Origin: Schizochytrium sp. TIO01
Lineage: Eukaryota; Sar; Bigyra; Thraustochytrida; Thraustochytriidae
DNA length: 64,000 nucleotides
Direction of reading: 5' to 3'
NCBI GenBank assembly: GCA_004764695.1
Contig: CM015707.1
Coordinates: 186,001 to 250,000, forward strand
The translations under genes were made by a program, and so were the position numbers. The notes under the pieces were generated by a model. That model made no database searches. It was given only the letters and a program-made list of their open reading frames with translations, and was not told the DNA's origin. Below are positions 24,316-34,682 of this stretch, one piece after another (the stretch's first letter is position 1; each line of letters starts with the position of its first letter).

Positions 24316-26334
24316 ATGGAGAGTAGCATCAACAGTGCCTTGGTTGCCGGGAGCTCCAGCTCCAGCTCTAGTAGCGTCGATCACGGAAATCATATGGAGG
24401 ATGAAGACGATGGCTCTAAGTCTGTCATTTTTGTGAGTGAAACTAAGGTTGGGAGCTCCAGCTCCAGTAGCGTCGATCACGGAAATCATATGGAGGATGA
24501 AGACGATGGCTCTGAGTCTGTCATTGTTGTGAGTGAAACTAAGGTTGGGAGCTCCAGCTCCAGCTCCGGTGGTAGCAGCAAAACAGTTGAGGAAACAAAC
24601 TTATCAAAGTACTTTAACAATGAGATTCAACGTGATGATGTTTGCGAGAAAATTAAAGTCGTAGACATCGTATACGATGATTGTAATGAAGAAACATGGC
24701 CGTTTCATGGCCTCGCAGGTATTTTTAGTAATAAAGAACTTGTTCTTGAGGATCTTGAAGAAGCTCGCTTTAGGTACATAAAGCCCATTGCGGAACGGGC
24801 TTTTGGGTTCTTCTCACGACTTCTTAAAACTGCAATCTTCAATGTTCCGAAACATATCAAAATTGAATTTAAAGGCGGACAAGACTTTATTGAAACCTTA
24901 GCCGAAAGGAGCTGTTCAAGAGCAACCAAGAAACCTTTTCATATTACTAAGGTAATTGAGGAAGTTGAGCGTTTTTCAGATATGTCCCTACAGTCAATCC
25001 CACAAGTATTGACGGTACGGGTTGACGCTACCGATCAACCACTTTATTTGATTGAAAGTGTCAACATGAACCCAGTTTCTGCAGTCACATTGGTGATTCT
25101 GGATATTCTCCCTTATCTAGGAAGACCTGGTTCCGATGCCAAAAAGTCACAAGTAATGAACTTATGTTCAAAGCTCGTTTCATTGTTTGAGATCGAGGAG
25201 GGTCCTGTGATACGAAAATACGAAGTGTCCCAAACGGTGAACTGTGAATTTTCTTTTGACTTTCTTATCCCCTGGTGTCTTTTGGTACTTCATCTATTGA
25301 ACACCTCTGATACCGAAATTACCTCGGCAGTTCGACTACTGAAAGAAAAACACAGTGCCTTCATTCTCGGAAATTTTATTTGCGCTGTGCGCATTCTGAA
25401 GTTCATAGGGCAAAGACACGAATTGTTTGATGAAAACAAAATGGCGAAAATTCAAACATCGTTTTATACGTTTTCTTCTGAGACTGTTGAAATGAAGGCA
25501 ATGGACAACTACTTCTTGCCATATCAAGCTTTACTTTACAGTGTTATCTTATTCCCTAAAATTGATTTCGGTGTGGTAGAAGAGTTGAGGATGATCTTTT
25601 CACAGAAGGTTTATTCTAGAGAGAACATATCCAGAGTTCTCCAGAAGAATCTTGAAAAATCAAAAAAAACGAAAGTAACAACTTTGAGTTTCTCTAGGAT
25701 TCTGCTTGCAGTTTTTACAAGTCTAGAATTGTTAACCAAAACTCTCAAAACATGTGAACCAACAATTCTAAATCCTCACTTTGGTCGAGAGAAAGTAGCT
25801 CTCGTCTTGTTTCGAAACCCAATCATAAGTGAGTTATGTTCAATCTTTAACAAAGTGGAAATCCGTTATTCTAGCATTGATATAGAAGAGACATCCAGAG
25901 TGCACGAGTTCAAATTTTCTTTACATGTGAAAAACACCAATCTTATCAAGCACGCAAATGTTAGGTTCAGTTATTATACCGAACTTTACAAGTTCCTTTG
26001 CATCCAGGGTGGAAACTACCGAGATGATAAAAAGTCTGGCACGGAGAAGAAGAAAGCTAGGAAAGTTCCCCGTATCAATAATGACATCTTCATGAATATA
26101 TGTGACTTCCTTGGTTGGAGTTCTCCAAAATGTCACAAACAGTATATTTCAGGTAGTCATATCCCAAAGTATTTCAACGTCGATCAAGACAAACGTGATT
26201 TTGTCGAAGCCATCTCAAAGAATGCTATTCGCGAACTCTGTAAATTTTTTGGCATGGAGAAAGAACTGAGTTCAAAACGGAAGACTGAAAACAGCCCAAA
26301 TGAGCTCGAGTCATTGAAACGGATCAGATCCTAA
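24316..26334 (+). CDS. tandem paralogue family, copy 2
   Basis: This is a 672-aa paralogue of the proteins at 21690-23564 and 27173-29062, with the same Ser-rich start, the shared KTVEETNLSKYFNNEIQ block and the conserved C-terminal region. It is longer because the N-terminus holds a directly repeated 32-residue unit (S-run, then VDHGNHMEDEDDGS and VSETKVG). Its central part differs from copies 1 and 3. Its C-terminal end (NAIRELCKFFGMEKELSS) is identical to copy 3 and differs from copy 1, which lacks three residues there. Function unknown. The acidic repeat may be an interaction surface. Confidence 0.75.
   Translation: MESSINSALVAGSSSSSSSSVDHGNHMEDEDDGSKSVIFVSETKVGSSSSSSVDHGNHMEDEDDGSESVIVVSETKVGSSSSSSGGSSKTVEETNLSKYFNNEIQRDDVCEKIKVVDIVYDDCNEETWPFHGLAGIFSNKELVLEDLEEARFRYIKPIAERAFGFFSRLLKTAIFNVPKHIKIEFKGGQDFIETLAERSCSRATKKPFHITKVIEEVERFSDMSLQSIPQVLTVRVDATDQPLYLIESVNMNPVSAVTLVILDILPYLGRPGSDAKKSQVMNLCSKLVSLFEIEEGPVIRKYEVSQTVNCEFSFDFLIPWCLLVLHLLNTSDTEITSAVRLLKEKHSAFILGNFICAVRILKFIGQRHELFDENKMAKIQTSFYTFSSETVEMKAMDNYFLPYQALLYSVILFPKIDFGVVEELRMIFSQKVYSRENISRVLQKNLEKSKKTKVTTLSFSRILLAVFTSLELLTKTLKTCEPTILNPHFGREKVALVLFRNPIISELCSIFNKVEIRYSSIDIEETSRVHEFKFSLHVKNTNLIKHANVRFSYYTELYKFLCIQGGNYRDDKKSGTEKKKARKVPRINNDIFMNICDFLGWSSPKCHKQYISGSHIPKYFNVDQDKRDFVEAISKNAIRELCKFFGMEKELSSKRKTENSPNELESLKRIRS
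24352..24563 (+). repeat. in-frame 96-bp tandem duplication
   Basis: The sequence around gtcgatcacggaaat at 24376 recurs at 24472, exactly 96 bp on, and continues into gtgagtgaaactaaggttgg in both units. The period is a multiple of three, so 32 residues are doubled in the protein. Confidence 0.8.
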
Positions 26335-27075
26335 GTATACTCATAATAATAAATAAATAAAAATTGATTTGAATTTATGGATTAAATAAGGTTTGGTATT
26401 AATAGTAGTGAATCAGTACTTTGACTTAAGGATGAAAAAAGTTACTAGGTCACAACTGCAGGATTATTTCAGAATTTAAAAAAATATCATCAGATATATG
26501 ATTAATAGCTTGAAAACATCGGAAACATATTTTAATGTTATTAAGAATGATAAAAAAGATTTTGTTTGGGGATGGAGGTGGTGAACATCGCAAGGACATG
26601 CTATAATTCATTACTAATTTTGACAAAAAAAAACACAACTTCTTTAAAACTTCAAAGAAATAGTAGTTAATAGCCTGAATTTAAGCTTAACTATTCACCT
26701 CAAATCTGAAATAAAATTATATTAGTATTATTAACTTCTTCTACTGATTTAAACAGAACTGTATTTAAAACGTTTAAAAGTAACCTTAACACTATTTGCA
26801 TTTAACTTTAACTTTAAATTTTATTTTAATGAAAATACATAGCGAGATGAAGCGCTGCTAAATTAAAAAAAAATCATTTAACACTTTTAGAAATTGAAGA
26901 AAAATACGCCGGTAATATTCAGATTATTAACCTGTAATCTGAAGTTAGGAAAATGTAATATTCTATATAGTGTGGCGATAGTAATAACTCTAATAAGCTT
27001 ATATCTTCGCGAATATCAAAGTGCTAGTATTTTCCGTATTTGTACACAAAACCATGATATAGTTGTCTGATATTT
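26335..27075. other. intergenic copy B of duplicated spacer
   Basis: Homologous to 23565-24221 with scattered substitutions and an extra stretch near 26405-26500. It has AATAAA words and no open frame. It ends at the CCATTGGATTCCAAAC leader of copy 3. Confidence 0.5.
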
Positions 27076-27172
27076 CCATTGGATTCCAAACCCCTAACTA
27101 TCAAACGACTCAGAGATCAAGAAGAGTTACAGCACCAGCAGTAGTGCCTTAATTGCCGGGAGCTTAGACAAG

Positions 27173-29062
27173 ATGGAGAGTAGCACCAACAGTGCCTTGG
27201 TTGCCGGGAGCTCCAGCTCCAGCTCCAGTGATATCAGCAAAACAGTCGAGGAAACAAACTTATCAAAGTACTTTAACAACGAGATTCAACGTGAGGATGT
27301 TTGCGAGAAAATCAACGACATAAAGATCGAAACAACTGATTGTAACAAATGTACGTCGATGTATCATGGTATTGCAGGTATTTTAAGTAATGCCAAACTT
27401 GTTGATTATTATCTTCCAGAATCTCACTTCATTGAAATTAAGCGCATTAAGAAACGGGCCTTTGAGTTCTTCTCACGGCTTATTAAAACTGCAATCTTCA
27501 ATGTTCCAAAAGGTATCATTACTAATTTTCATGACGGTCAAAAAGTTATTGAAGCCTTTGTCGAAAGGAGTTGTTTAAAAGCAAACATGGAGCTTTCACA
27601 TCTTAGACAAATAATTAGAGAGATTGAGGGTCTATCAAATTTGTCCCTACAGTCAATCCCACAATGTTTGTCTGTACGGCTTAAAGTTACTAACCAAAAA
27701 TATTTGTTGGTTGGCAAACTCAGGATGACCTCTATATCTGCAGTCACACTGGTAATCCTGGAAATTCTCCCTTATCTAGGAAAAGCCGACTTCGCTGCTG
27801 AAAAGTCACGAGTAATGAACTTATGTTCAAAGCTCGTTTCATTGTTTAAGATCGAGGAGGTTATTAATGAAACAGAAGCACAGAGGATACTCAAATTTAA
27901 ATCCGTTTCTTGTTCTTTGGTTTACGTTTTTCCCTGGTGTCTTTTTGTACTTCATCTTTTGAACACAAACGATATTGAGATGGTCAAGGCAATAGAATCT
28001 TTGAAAGTAAAATATGATGCCTTCGGTCTTGGACATTTTCTTAGTGCTGTGCGCATTCTGAAGTCCATAGGACAAAAACACGAATTGTTTGATGAAGGTA
28101 AAATGACGCAAATTCAAAATTCGTTCTACACGTTTTCTTCTCAGATTGATGATGTAGAGGCAATGGTAAACTACTTCTTGCCTTTTCAATCTTTAGTTTC
28201 CAGTGTTGTTTTGTACCCTGGTGTTGATTTAGATGTGGTAGAAGAGTTGAGGATGATCTTTTCACAAGAGATTTATTCAAGAGAGAACATTTGTATTGCT
28301 TTCCGAGAGATACTTGTTGACAGATTATTTTACCACAACCTTTCTCGACTTCTAAAAGGGAGAGCCCATCGACCCCCTCCATCTGAAGGCGTTCCCCTTC
28401 CAGATCTTGACATCGAAGATTTCTATAGGCTTATAGTTAAACTTCATTCAAGTCAAACAGTGAAGACTCAACCATTTTTGATGATGCACAGACTTCATCA
28501 TTACTCTGAAAATTATCGAGAGATCCTTTCTATCGTTTTGGTTCGAAACCCAATGATGGATGTGCTATTATCATTCTCCAAAAGACCGGAACTCTATCCT
28601 GATTCCCATCCGGAAATTGAAATCTCAGTGATCGAGTATTTAAAACACTTATTGAAGCTGAAGAAAATTCTTTTCAAGGACGCAGAAGTTAGGTTCTCTC
28701 ATTTTACCGAACTTTACAAGCACTTCTGTATCGCGGGTGTAAACTCCCGAGAGGATAAAAAGTCTGGCACGGAGAAGAAGAAAGCTAGGAAGATTTATCG
28801 TCTCGAAGACATCATCTTCATGAATATATGTGACTTCCTTGGTTGGAGTGCTCCAAAATGTCACAAACAGTATATTTCAGGTAGTCATATCCCAAAGTAT
28901 TTCAACGTCGATCAAGACAAACGTGATTTTGTCGAAGCCATCTCGAAGAATGCTATTCGCGAACTCTGTAAATTTTTTGGCATGGAGAAAGAACTGAGTT
29001 CAAAACGGAAGACTGAAAACAGCCCAAATGAGCTCGAGTCATCGAAACGGATCAGATTCTAA
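27173..29062 (+). CDS. tandem paralogue family, copy 3
   Basis: This is a 629-aa paralogue of the two preceding genes. It shares long identical stretches with copy 1 in the middle (for example QIQNSFYTFSSQIDDVEAMV) and with copy 2 at the C-terminus (KNAIRELCKFFGMEKELSS). It also has a private proline-rich segment (RAHRPPPSEGVPLPDLDIED) absent from both. This patchwork points to gene conversion or unequal crossing over. Its 3' flank differs from the other copies: about 45 bp after the stop the sequence runs into the 288-bp repeat array. Function unknown. Confidence 0.75.
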   Translation: MESSTNSALVAGSSSSSSSDISKTVEETNLSKYFNNEIQREDVCEKINDIKIETTDCNKCTSMYHGIAGILSNAKLVDYYLPESHFIEIKRIKKRAFEFFSRLIKTAIFNVPKGIITNFHDGQKVIEAFVERSCLKANMELSHLRQIIREIEGLSNLSLQSIPQCLSVRLKVTNQKYLLVGKLRMTSISAVTLVILEILPYLGKADFAAEKSRVMNLCSKLVSLFKIEEVINETEAQRILKFKSVSCSLVYVFPWCLFVLHLLNTNDIEMVKAIESLKVKYDAFGLGHFLSAVRILKSIGQKHELFDEGKMTQIQNSFYTFSSQIDDVEAMVNYFLPFQSLVSSVVLYPGVDLDVVEELRMIFSQEIYSRENICIAFREILVDRLFYHNLSRLLKGRAHRPPPSEGVPLPDLDIEDFYRLIVKLHSSQTVKTQPFLMMHRLHHYSENYREILSIVLVRNPMMDVLLSFSKRPELYPDSHPEIEISVIEYLKHLLKLKKILFKDAEVRFSHFTELYKHFCIAGVNSREDKKSGTEKKKARKIYRLEDIIFMNICDFLGWSAPKCHKQYISGSHIPKYFNVDQDKRDFVEAISKNAIRELCKFFGMEKELSSKRKTENSPNELESSKRIRF

Positions 29063-29107
29063 TTTAGAGATTAAACACAATATGCAGAAGAAAGAATACT
29101 TTACTAT

Positions 29108-30860
29108 TAAAGGAAGCTATAACTAATACTACATTGGTACTGAGACAATTTGTTATAGATAAACATGGAATGCAAAGCAAAGTTCAGCTTCGTTTTGGCT
29201 CCATCAGAGTCTCTCTCGGTGACACGTGAAGATCAAGGTTAGAGTAAATTGTCGTGGAAGGGCTCTGCCTCCAGAGAGCCCAGCGAGTTTTTTCTTCTGC
29301 TCTTTTACGATCTCCAAGTATATCCTTAAAAAAGCGAGCTTTCTGTTTTTGCTTTTCTCGTTTTATACAACTCCTTGCTGACTTACAAAGAGATCAGAAA
29401 AAGCTCTAACAAATACTACATAGGTACTGAGACAATTTGTTATAGATATGCGTGAAATGTAGAACAAAGTTCAGCTTCGTTTTGGCTCTATCAGAGCCTC
29501 TCTTGGTGACACTTTCAAATCAAGGTCAGAGTAAATTGTCGTGGAAGGGCTCTGCCTCCAGAGAGCCCAGGGAGTTTTTTCTTCTGCTCTTTTACGATCT
29601 CCAAGTAGACCCTTAAAAAAGCGAGCTTTCTGTTTTTGCTTTTTTCGTTTTATACATCTCGTTGCTGACTTACAAAGTGATCAGAAAAAGGCTCTAACTA
29701 ATACTACATAGGTACTGAGACAATTTGTTATAGATAAGCATGAAATGTAGAACAAAGTTCAGCTTTGTTTTGGCTATATCAGAACCTCTCTTGGTGACAC
29801 TTTCAAATCAAGGTCAGAGTAAATTGTCGTGGAAGGGCTCTGCCTCCAGAGAGCCCAGCGAGTTTTTTCTTCTGCTCTTTTACGATCTCCAAGTAGATCC
29901 TTAAAAAAGCGAGCTTTATGTTTTTGCTTTTTTCGTTTTATACATCTCGTTGCTGACTTACAAAGTGATCAGAAAAAAGCTCTAACAAATACTACACAGG
30001 TACTGAGACAATTTGTTATAGATAAGCATGAAATGTAGAACAAAGTTCAGCTTTGTTTTGGCTATATCAGAACCTCTCTTGGTGACACTTTCAAATCAAG
30101 GTCAGAGTAAATTGTCGTGGAAGGGCTCTGCCTCCAGAGAGCCCAGCGAGTTTTTTCTTCTTCTCTTTTACGATCTCCAAGTAGATCCTTAAAAAAGCGA
30201 GCTTTCTGTTTTTGCTTTTTTCGTTTTTATACATCTCGTTGCTGACTCGTAGGGAGATCAGAAAAGGCTCTAACTAATACTACACAGGTACTGAGACAAT
30301 TTGTTATAGATAAGCATGAAATGTAGAACAAAGTTCAGCTTCGTTTTGGCTCTATCAGAGTCTCTCTTGGTGACACTTTCAAATCAAGGTTAGAGTAAAT
30401 TGTCGTGGAAGGGCTCTGCCTCCAGAGACACCATGGAGTTTTTTCTTCTTCTCTTTTACGATCTCCAAGTAGACCCTTAAAAAAGCGAGCTTTCTGTTTT
30501 TGCTTTTCTCGTTTTATACAACACCTTGCTGACTTACAAAGAGATCAGAACAAGCTCTAACAAATACTACATAGGTACTGAGACAATTTGTTATAGATAA
30601 GCATGAAATGTAGAACAAAGTTCAGCTTCGTTTTGGCTCTATCAGAGTCTCTCTTGGTGACACTTTCAAATCAAGGTTAGAGCAAATTGTCGTGGAAGGG
30701 CTCTGCCTCCAGAGAGCCCAGGGAGTTTTTTCTTCTTCTCTTTTACGATCTCCAAGTAGATTCTTCCAGAAGCAAGCTTCATGTTTTTGCTTTTCTCGTT
30801 TTATACAACTTTTTGTTAATTTGTAATGATAAAACAGGAAAAGCTATAACTCGCCAGGAA
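29108..30860 (+). repeat. 288-bp tandem repeat array, left, 6 copies
   Basis: Six units follow one another; the marker gtcgtggaagggctctg is found at 29251, 29538, 29826, 30114, 30402 and 30689, spacing 287-288 bp. Each unit contains short palindromes (GGCTCT-atc-AGAGCC and GGGCTCT...AGAGCCC) and an A/T-rich end (aaaaaagc...gctttttt). Open frames within the units begin only at GTG and differ in how they end, so coding is unlikely. The same unit, inverted, fills 36150-39030. The last unit is variant at its 3' end (cttccagaagcaagcttcatg), a variant also seen in some right-array units. Confidence 0.95.
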
Positions 30861-31153
30861 ATTATAGTAAATCTGTTTAAATAGTATTTATAACTATAAA
30901 AAAGGAATGTTTCTTTCTTTTGTTGTTGTTGATTATGAAATATTAAATAATGAACTTATTTGTAAGTATTAAATTAATTTTTATTTTTACGAAAATTAAC
31001 AAATAAACATGACTATAATAACCCTATAAACAGATATTTTCTTTTAATAATCCCCTTTAAATACTTTTAGCATAAGAAGCTTGGAACATACTCTATTATA
31101 TTCATCATAACACAAAAGCATGACAGAAGGAACCAAAACCCAATCCATCTAAG

Positions 31154-31381
31154 ATGTCTGTCTGTAATACAGAAACAGAGGAAAGTGAGACTTTGGAAGA
31201 GAAAATAAATCTACAAATGGAAAATAATCAAGACTTCAATTACCTTGTATCCATTGCTCGTCGACTTTTCGGTGAAGCATTTTACTATCAGCTTCAAATA
31301 GATGATTCAATAAGTGTTACCTCTGATACAAGTGAATCTTCGGGCTACTCAACCGAAACATTTAGTAATGACAATGACTAA
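31154..31381 (+). CDS. small acidic protein, unknown
   Basis: A 75-aa acidic protein from ATG 31154. A helical N-terminal half (LEEKINLQMENNQDFNYLVS) is followed by a Ser/Thr/Asp-rich tail (SVTSDTSESSGYSTETFSN) full of likely phosphorylation sites. It lies just inside the left end of the segment bounded by the inverted arrays. No family was recognised. Confidence 0.45.
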   Translation: MSVCNTETEESETLEEKINLQMENNQDFNYLVSIARRLFGEAFYYQLQIDDSISVTSDTSESSGYSTETFSNDND

Positions 31382-31556
31382 ACCAATTATTCACTGGGAA
31401 CATAATAAATATTAATGGTATAAATGATGTAAGTAAAAAAAACCATTCCATTTAATATTATTAAAAAAAAGTAAATCCGAAAAAACCTACACCGGCCCAA
31501 TTATCAAAATACCAGCACGCGCCCTTTTTACAACGTTCTCGAATATAGACATGTCG

Positions 31557-31591
31557 ACCTTGTCTTGTATTTGTTAACTACAAGACAAGGT
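31557..31591. other. perfect 13-bp hairpin in intergenic space
   Basis: ACCTTGTCTTGTA (31557-31569) is the exact reverse complement of TACAAGACAAGGT (31579-31591), with a 9-nt loop tttgttaac. It lies in the 350-bp gap between two small genes and is not followed by a T run. It could be a structured RNA, a transcript end or a protein-binding palindrome. Confidence 0.6.
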
Positions 31592-31733
31592 GTCAAACTT
31601 GTTTCTAGAATGAATTGTCGTCTAGAGGTTAGTCTAAGATGGACCTAGTAGTCGATGCCCTTGTATTAATTAGAGTCGATAAAAAATGAATCAATACTAA
31701 AAGCAAACCCCTAATTTAAGGAAAGTAAGTACG

Positions 31734-31937
31734 ATGTCTGTAAACGAAGAGCGTACAGGCATGGAGAAAATAAGACGTACGCTAGAATACATTTGGGATA
31801 TCTCTTTTATTGTGTTTGTATGGCTCGTGGCTGTTTACATGTTCGGAGAGGCCGGACATGAGGTCCAATATCTCCCAGAATGGGTAGCATGTTTTCTATT
31901 TAACAAAGACATTATAGAGTTTGAGCCTAACGAGTAA
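31734..31937 (+). CDS. small single-helix membrane protein
   Basis: A 67-aa protein. A basic, polar N-terminus (ERTGMEKIRRTLEYIW) is followed by one hydrophobic helix (ISFIVFVWLVAVYMF, about residues 23-38) and an acidic tail, suggesting a small type II or tail-exposed membrane protein. Unknown function. Confidence 0.5.
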   Translation: MSVNEERTGMEKIRRTLEYIWDISFIVFVWLVAVYMFGEAGHEVQYLPEWVACFLFNKDIIEFEPNE

Positions 31938-32010
31938 TATTAATGGTTTTTTGTTTTGTAAACTACTCTTTTTTTTTAAATCATGTACTGAAGTCACCGG
32001 GACAGGGACA

Positions 32011-32697
32011 ATGAGTGAAATGAAACGACTCACAGATATTAATATCATAGTTTGGGTTTTCAATAAGTGCGAATACTTTACCAAGACTACAGCTTACTCC
32101 AAGTTTATCATCAACTTTGCCGAACGAGGTGTTGATGGAGATTGTCATGCCCCAACAGACTACGATGACTTTTGCTATATGTTGGAAGTCAAAAATATAA
32201 TGAATGACTTTGCGCACTATGGGACTCTTTTAAAGAAACTGACAGAAGAAGCTTTGAATAATGAGCTAGAAAATGAAGAGCATGAAAACACCTACTACGC
32301 TCTAGTCGTGAAACCATTTATCGATACCCATTTTACTGCTGATAATATCAGCAAAGCCATTCAGATTACAGAATGGATCGGCAAAATGAAGCATCCGTAT
32401 GGAGGAGATTCTGGTGTTACAAACAGTTCCACTCATTCGGATTCTCTGGGTAGAACCGAGAACAATTCTGAACAGCTCCCGAGAAGGGTTCATTGGTCAC
32501 ACTTACGCTTTAAACCTCCGGGGGAAGGAATAAATGAAACTCTTCAAGTTGAAGACGCGGATGTTACAGGCAGCGGGACATCTTATCCGTATGAAGAGCA
32601 GAATGCGGCCGAAGTAAAGGCTTTATTCCGCGAGATGCATGAGAATATGCAAAGTCTGTTTAAAGATTTGATCGACAAAGATAAGTCCGGAAACTAA
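32011..32697 (+). CDS. soluble protein, unknown
   Basis: The frame is open from a TTG at 31921, but the ATG at 32011 gives 228 aa (MSEMKRLTDINIIVWVF). The N-terminal 130 residues look compact and helical with several conserved-looking aromatic positions. The middle (135-190) is Ser/Gly-rich and disordered. The C-terminus is an amphipathic helix (AAEVKALFREMHENMQSL). No signal peptide or membrane segment. It lies within the segment flanked by the inverted arrays. Confidence 0.6.
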   Translation: MSEMKRLTDINIIVWVFNKCEYFTKTTAYSKFIINFAERGVDGDCHAPTDYDDFCYMLEVKNIMNDFAHYGTLLKKLTEEALNNELENEEHENTYYALVVKPFIDTHFTADNISKAIQITEWIGKMKHPYGGDSGVTNSSTHSDSLGRTENNSEQLPRRVHWSHLRFKPPGEGINETLQVEDADVTGSGTSYPYEEQNAAEVKALFREMHENMQSLFKDLIDKDKSGN

Positions 32698-32861
32698 TAG
32701 ATAAATAAATAAAAGGATAGATTTTTATGTTGGAATTTTAATTCGTTTTTCTAGTTTTCATTGTTATTAAACATTATAGTTCTGTGTTTTAATCTCTTAT
32801 TTATTTTCTTGTTAATAATCATATTCCTATTTAATATGTATTTATTATTTTAAGTCGACTG

Positions 32862-32862
<1 letters not shown>

Positions 32863-32936
<74 letters not shown>
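32863..32936. repeat. TTA trinucleotide microsatellite
   Basis: An uninterrupted run of about 74 nt of TTA units in the intergenic space between 32697 and 33213. Similar shorter runs occur near 53075-53111, 53664-53693, 57221-57277 and 63937-63982. Confidence 0.95.
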
Positions 32937-33212
32937 GCTTATACTATTAAATGGATAAGTCTTTCATTTTTTATTAAATTGGGAATGAAATTTTGACATT
33001 GTGACTTCATTTTACTAATAAACAGATTCTATGTGGAATTCATGCTATGTATGAATAAAAATTATCTGAATTTTTGTCTTAGTTGTCGTCCATTAAAGCC
33101 AGTGGGTAATTAATTCATATATTAATTTGAAATTGCAGATACTATACTTCACATCAGTTTGTGTACTTGTGAATTGGAACAAACACCTTTTTCTTTGTTT
33201 CTCCTTCAACTG

Positions 33213-34682
33213 ATGAAGCTCGCTTTGCTTCTGTTACCCTTACTACTCACATTAAATTCACATTCAATCTGTGCTACTGACGTCACTGATCACGCAAACC
33301 AAAATGACTCAGAGACTTCACGCATGCTACAACTGGTTCAGAATAAAACTTACAAAGCATGGAGAGGGTATAGAAAGGATAATAGTTTTGTGATTCCTTT
33401 TAATTTTACGGGATATTTCAATAATATTTGGGACAGGTACATACTTGGAGATAACACAATCGACGATGTATCTATGGAAGTTGTCCGCAGTGTATTTAAA
33501 AGTATAGAAGAGCGTGTCCAGTTTGTAAGATTCCTGGAATGGAACAATACACCTGGTGCACTAAATACTGAATGGTTATCTGCTGCTGAAAGCAACACCC
33601 GAGACGGTTATTGGTCAGGTGACTCTGGGATTCAGTACATTAAAACAGGATTTCTAAATGTGGGTCAGTTTTCAATAAGAACTCAAAATCTAGCAAACTA
33701 TCCAGACGCGTTCATTGACGCCTCTGTAGGTACGACGTGTTCTATGAATTCAATAGGTGGGTCACCGTGCTGGATTCATATAGATATTGACAAATTGAAA
33801 AATTCGAACAGGGAGTCTTCACTTGAGACACTGATAGCTCATGCTGCTTTACACTCTCTTGGTATCCGCCACGAGCATACAAGAGCTGACCGAGATGACT
33901 ACATAACCGTTAACACGACTAATATCCAAAACCAATATGATTATACAAAAATATCCGCACAAACATATCCTTCCTATGGAACAAAATATGACTACTACTC
34001 ACTCTTGCATGCTTCACCATCAGAAGGTGTGATAAATCCATCTGTCCCAGCATACACTATACTTCAGCGCGATGCAAGAGAGTCAGGGATTGTAGGAAAT
34101 GCAACATTTCTCAGTCCCGGTGATGTATTGAAGATCAGGTTACTTTATCAAGATGTTAATTCTATTCTTTTTGTCGACGACGTTTGTGCCAGAGGAATTC
34201 CGTGTGAAGAAAATATGTACATGTGCCACAGTGATTCAGAATGTACTGGAGAGAACATAATTTGTTATTCTGATAATGTTTGCAGAAACGAATCCTACAG
34301 CACAATTGCTCCAACTTATAGCCCAACAGAAGCTGGACCCCCTACTTTGAAACCTACTACAGCTAACCCAACTCAAGCACCTTCAAGACAACCAACCAAC
34401 TTCCCAACTCAAGCACCTGTGAACCCTACAACTTATCCAACAACTCCTAAACCAACAATAGAAGTCAGCACGATTGTTGAAACAGAGTCACCAAATGTGT
34501 CAGGAGTACAAAATAATTCTTTCATTGACGAACTTATAACAAATTATGGCACTGGGGCTGTAGTTGGAGGTTTCGTTGCTTTGATCATCGTTTTCTCCAT
34601 CCTTTTATATTCCATTTATCGTGTAACCTGTGCTGGTAACGCAAGCGGTGATGTCTTTCAGAGTAATTATTACTACAACTAA
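33213..34682 (+). CDS. surface protein with inactive astacin-like domain
   Basis: The first ATG (33213) gives 489 aa with a textbook signal peptide (residues 1-21). Residues about 55-315 are an astacin-type (M12A) metallopeptidase domain: H210-A-A-L-H214-S-L-G-I-R-H220-E matches HExxHxxGxxHE. All three zinc histidines are kept, but the catalytic glutamate is alanine (A211). The Met-turn S-x-M-H-Y is SLLHA (263-267), so the methionine and the zinc-facing tyrosine are also lost. A six-cysteine knot (325-357), a PT-rich stalk (366-416, T-x-x-P-T repeats) and one membrane helix (449-469) follow. It is probably a virion or host-surface protein that binds rather than cuts. Confidence 0.8.
   Translation: MKLALLLLPLLLTLNSHSICATDVTDHANQNDSETSRMLQLVQNKTYKAWRGYRKDNSFVIPFNFTGYFNNIWDRYILGDNTIDDVSMEVVRSVFKSIEERVQFVRFLEWNNTPGALNTEWLSAAESNTRDGYWSGDSGIQYIKTGFLNVGQFSIRTQNLANYPDAFIDASVGTTCSMNSIGGSPCWIHIDIDKLKNSNRESSLETLIAHAALHSLGIRHEHTRADRDDYITVNTTNIQNQYDYTKISAQTYPSYGTKYDYYSLLHASPSEGVINPSVPAYTILQRDARESGIVGNATFLSPGDVLKIRLLYQDVNSILFVDDVCARGIPCEENMYMCHSDSECTGENIICYSDNVCRNESYSTIAPTYSPTEAGPPTLKPTTANPTQAPSRQPTNFPTQAPVNPTTYPTTPKPTIEVSTIVETESPNVSGVQNNSFIDELITNYGTGAVVGGFVALIIVFSILLYSIYRVTCAGNASGDVFQSNYYYN

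Noticed and set aside
29108-30860. Conserved structured RNA in each repeat unit
   Set aside because: Substitutions in the GGCTCT/AGAGCC and GGGCTCT/AGAGCCC stems are not compensated on the other arm in several units, so there is no support for selection on pairing.
31614-31680. tRNA-like look of gtcgtctagaggttag and gtcgatgccc
   Set aside because: No cloverleaf can be formed: the T-arm consensus and matching acceptor stem are missing.
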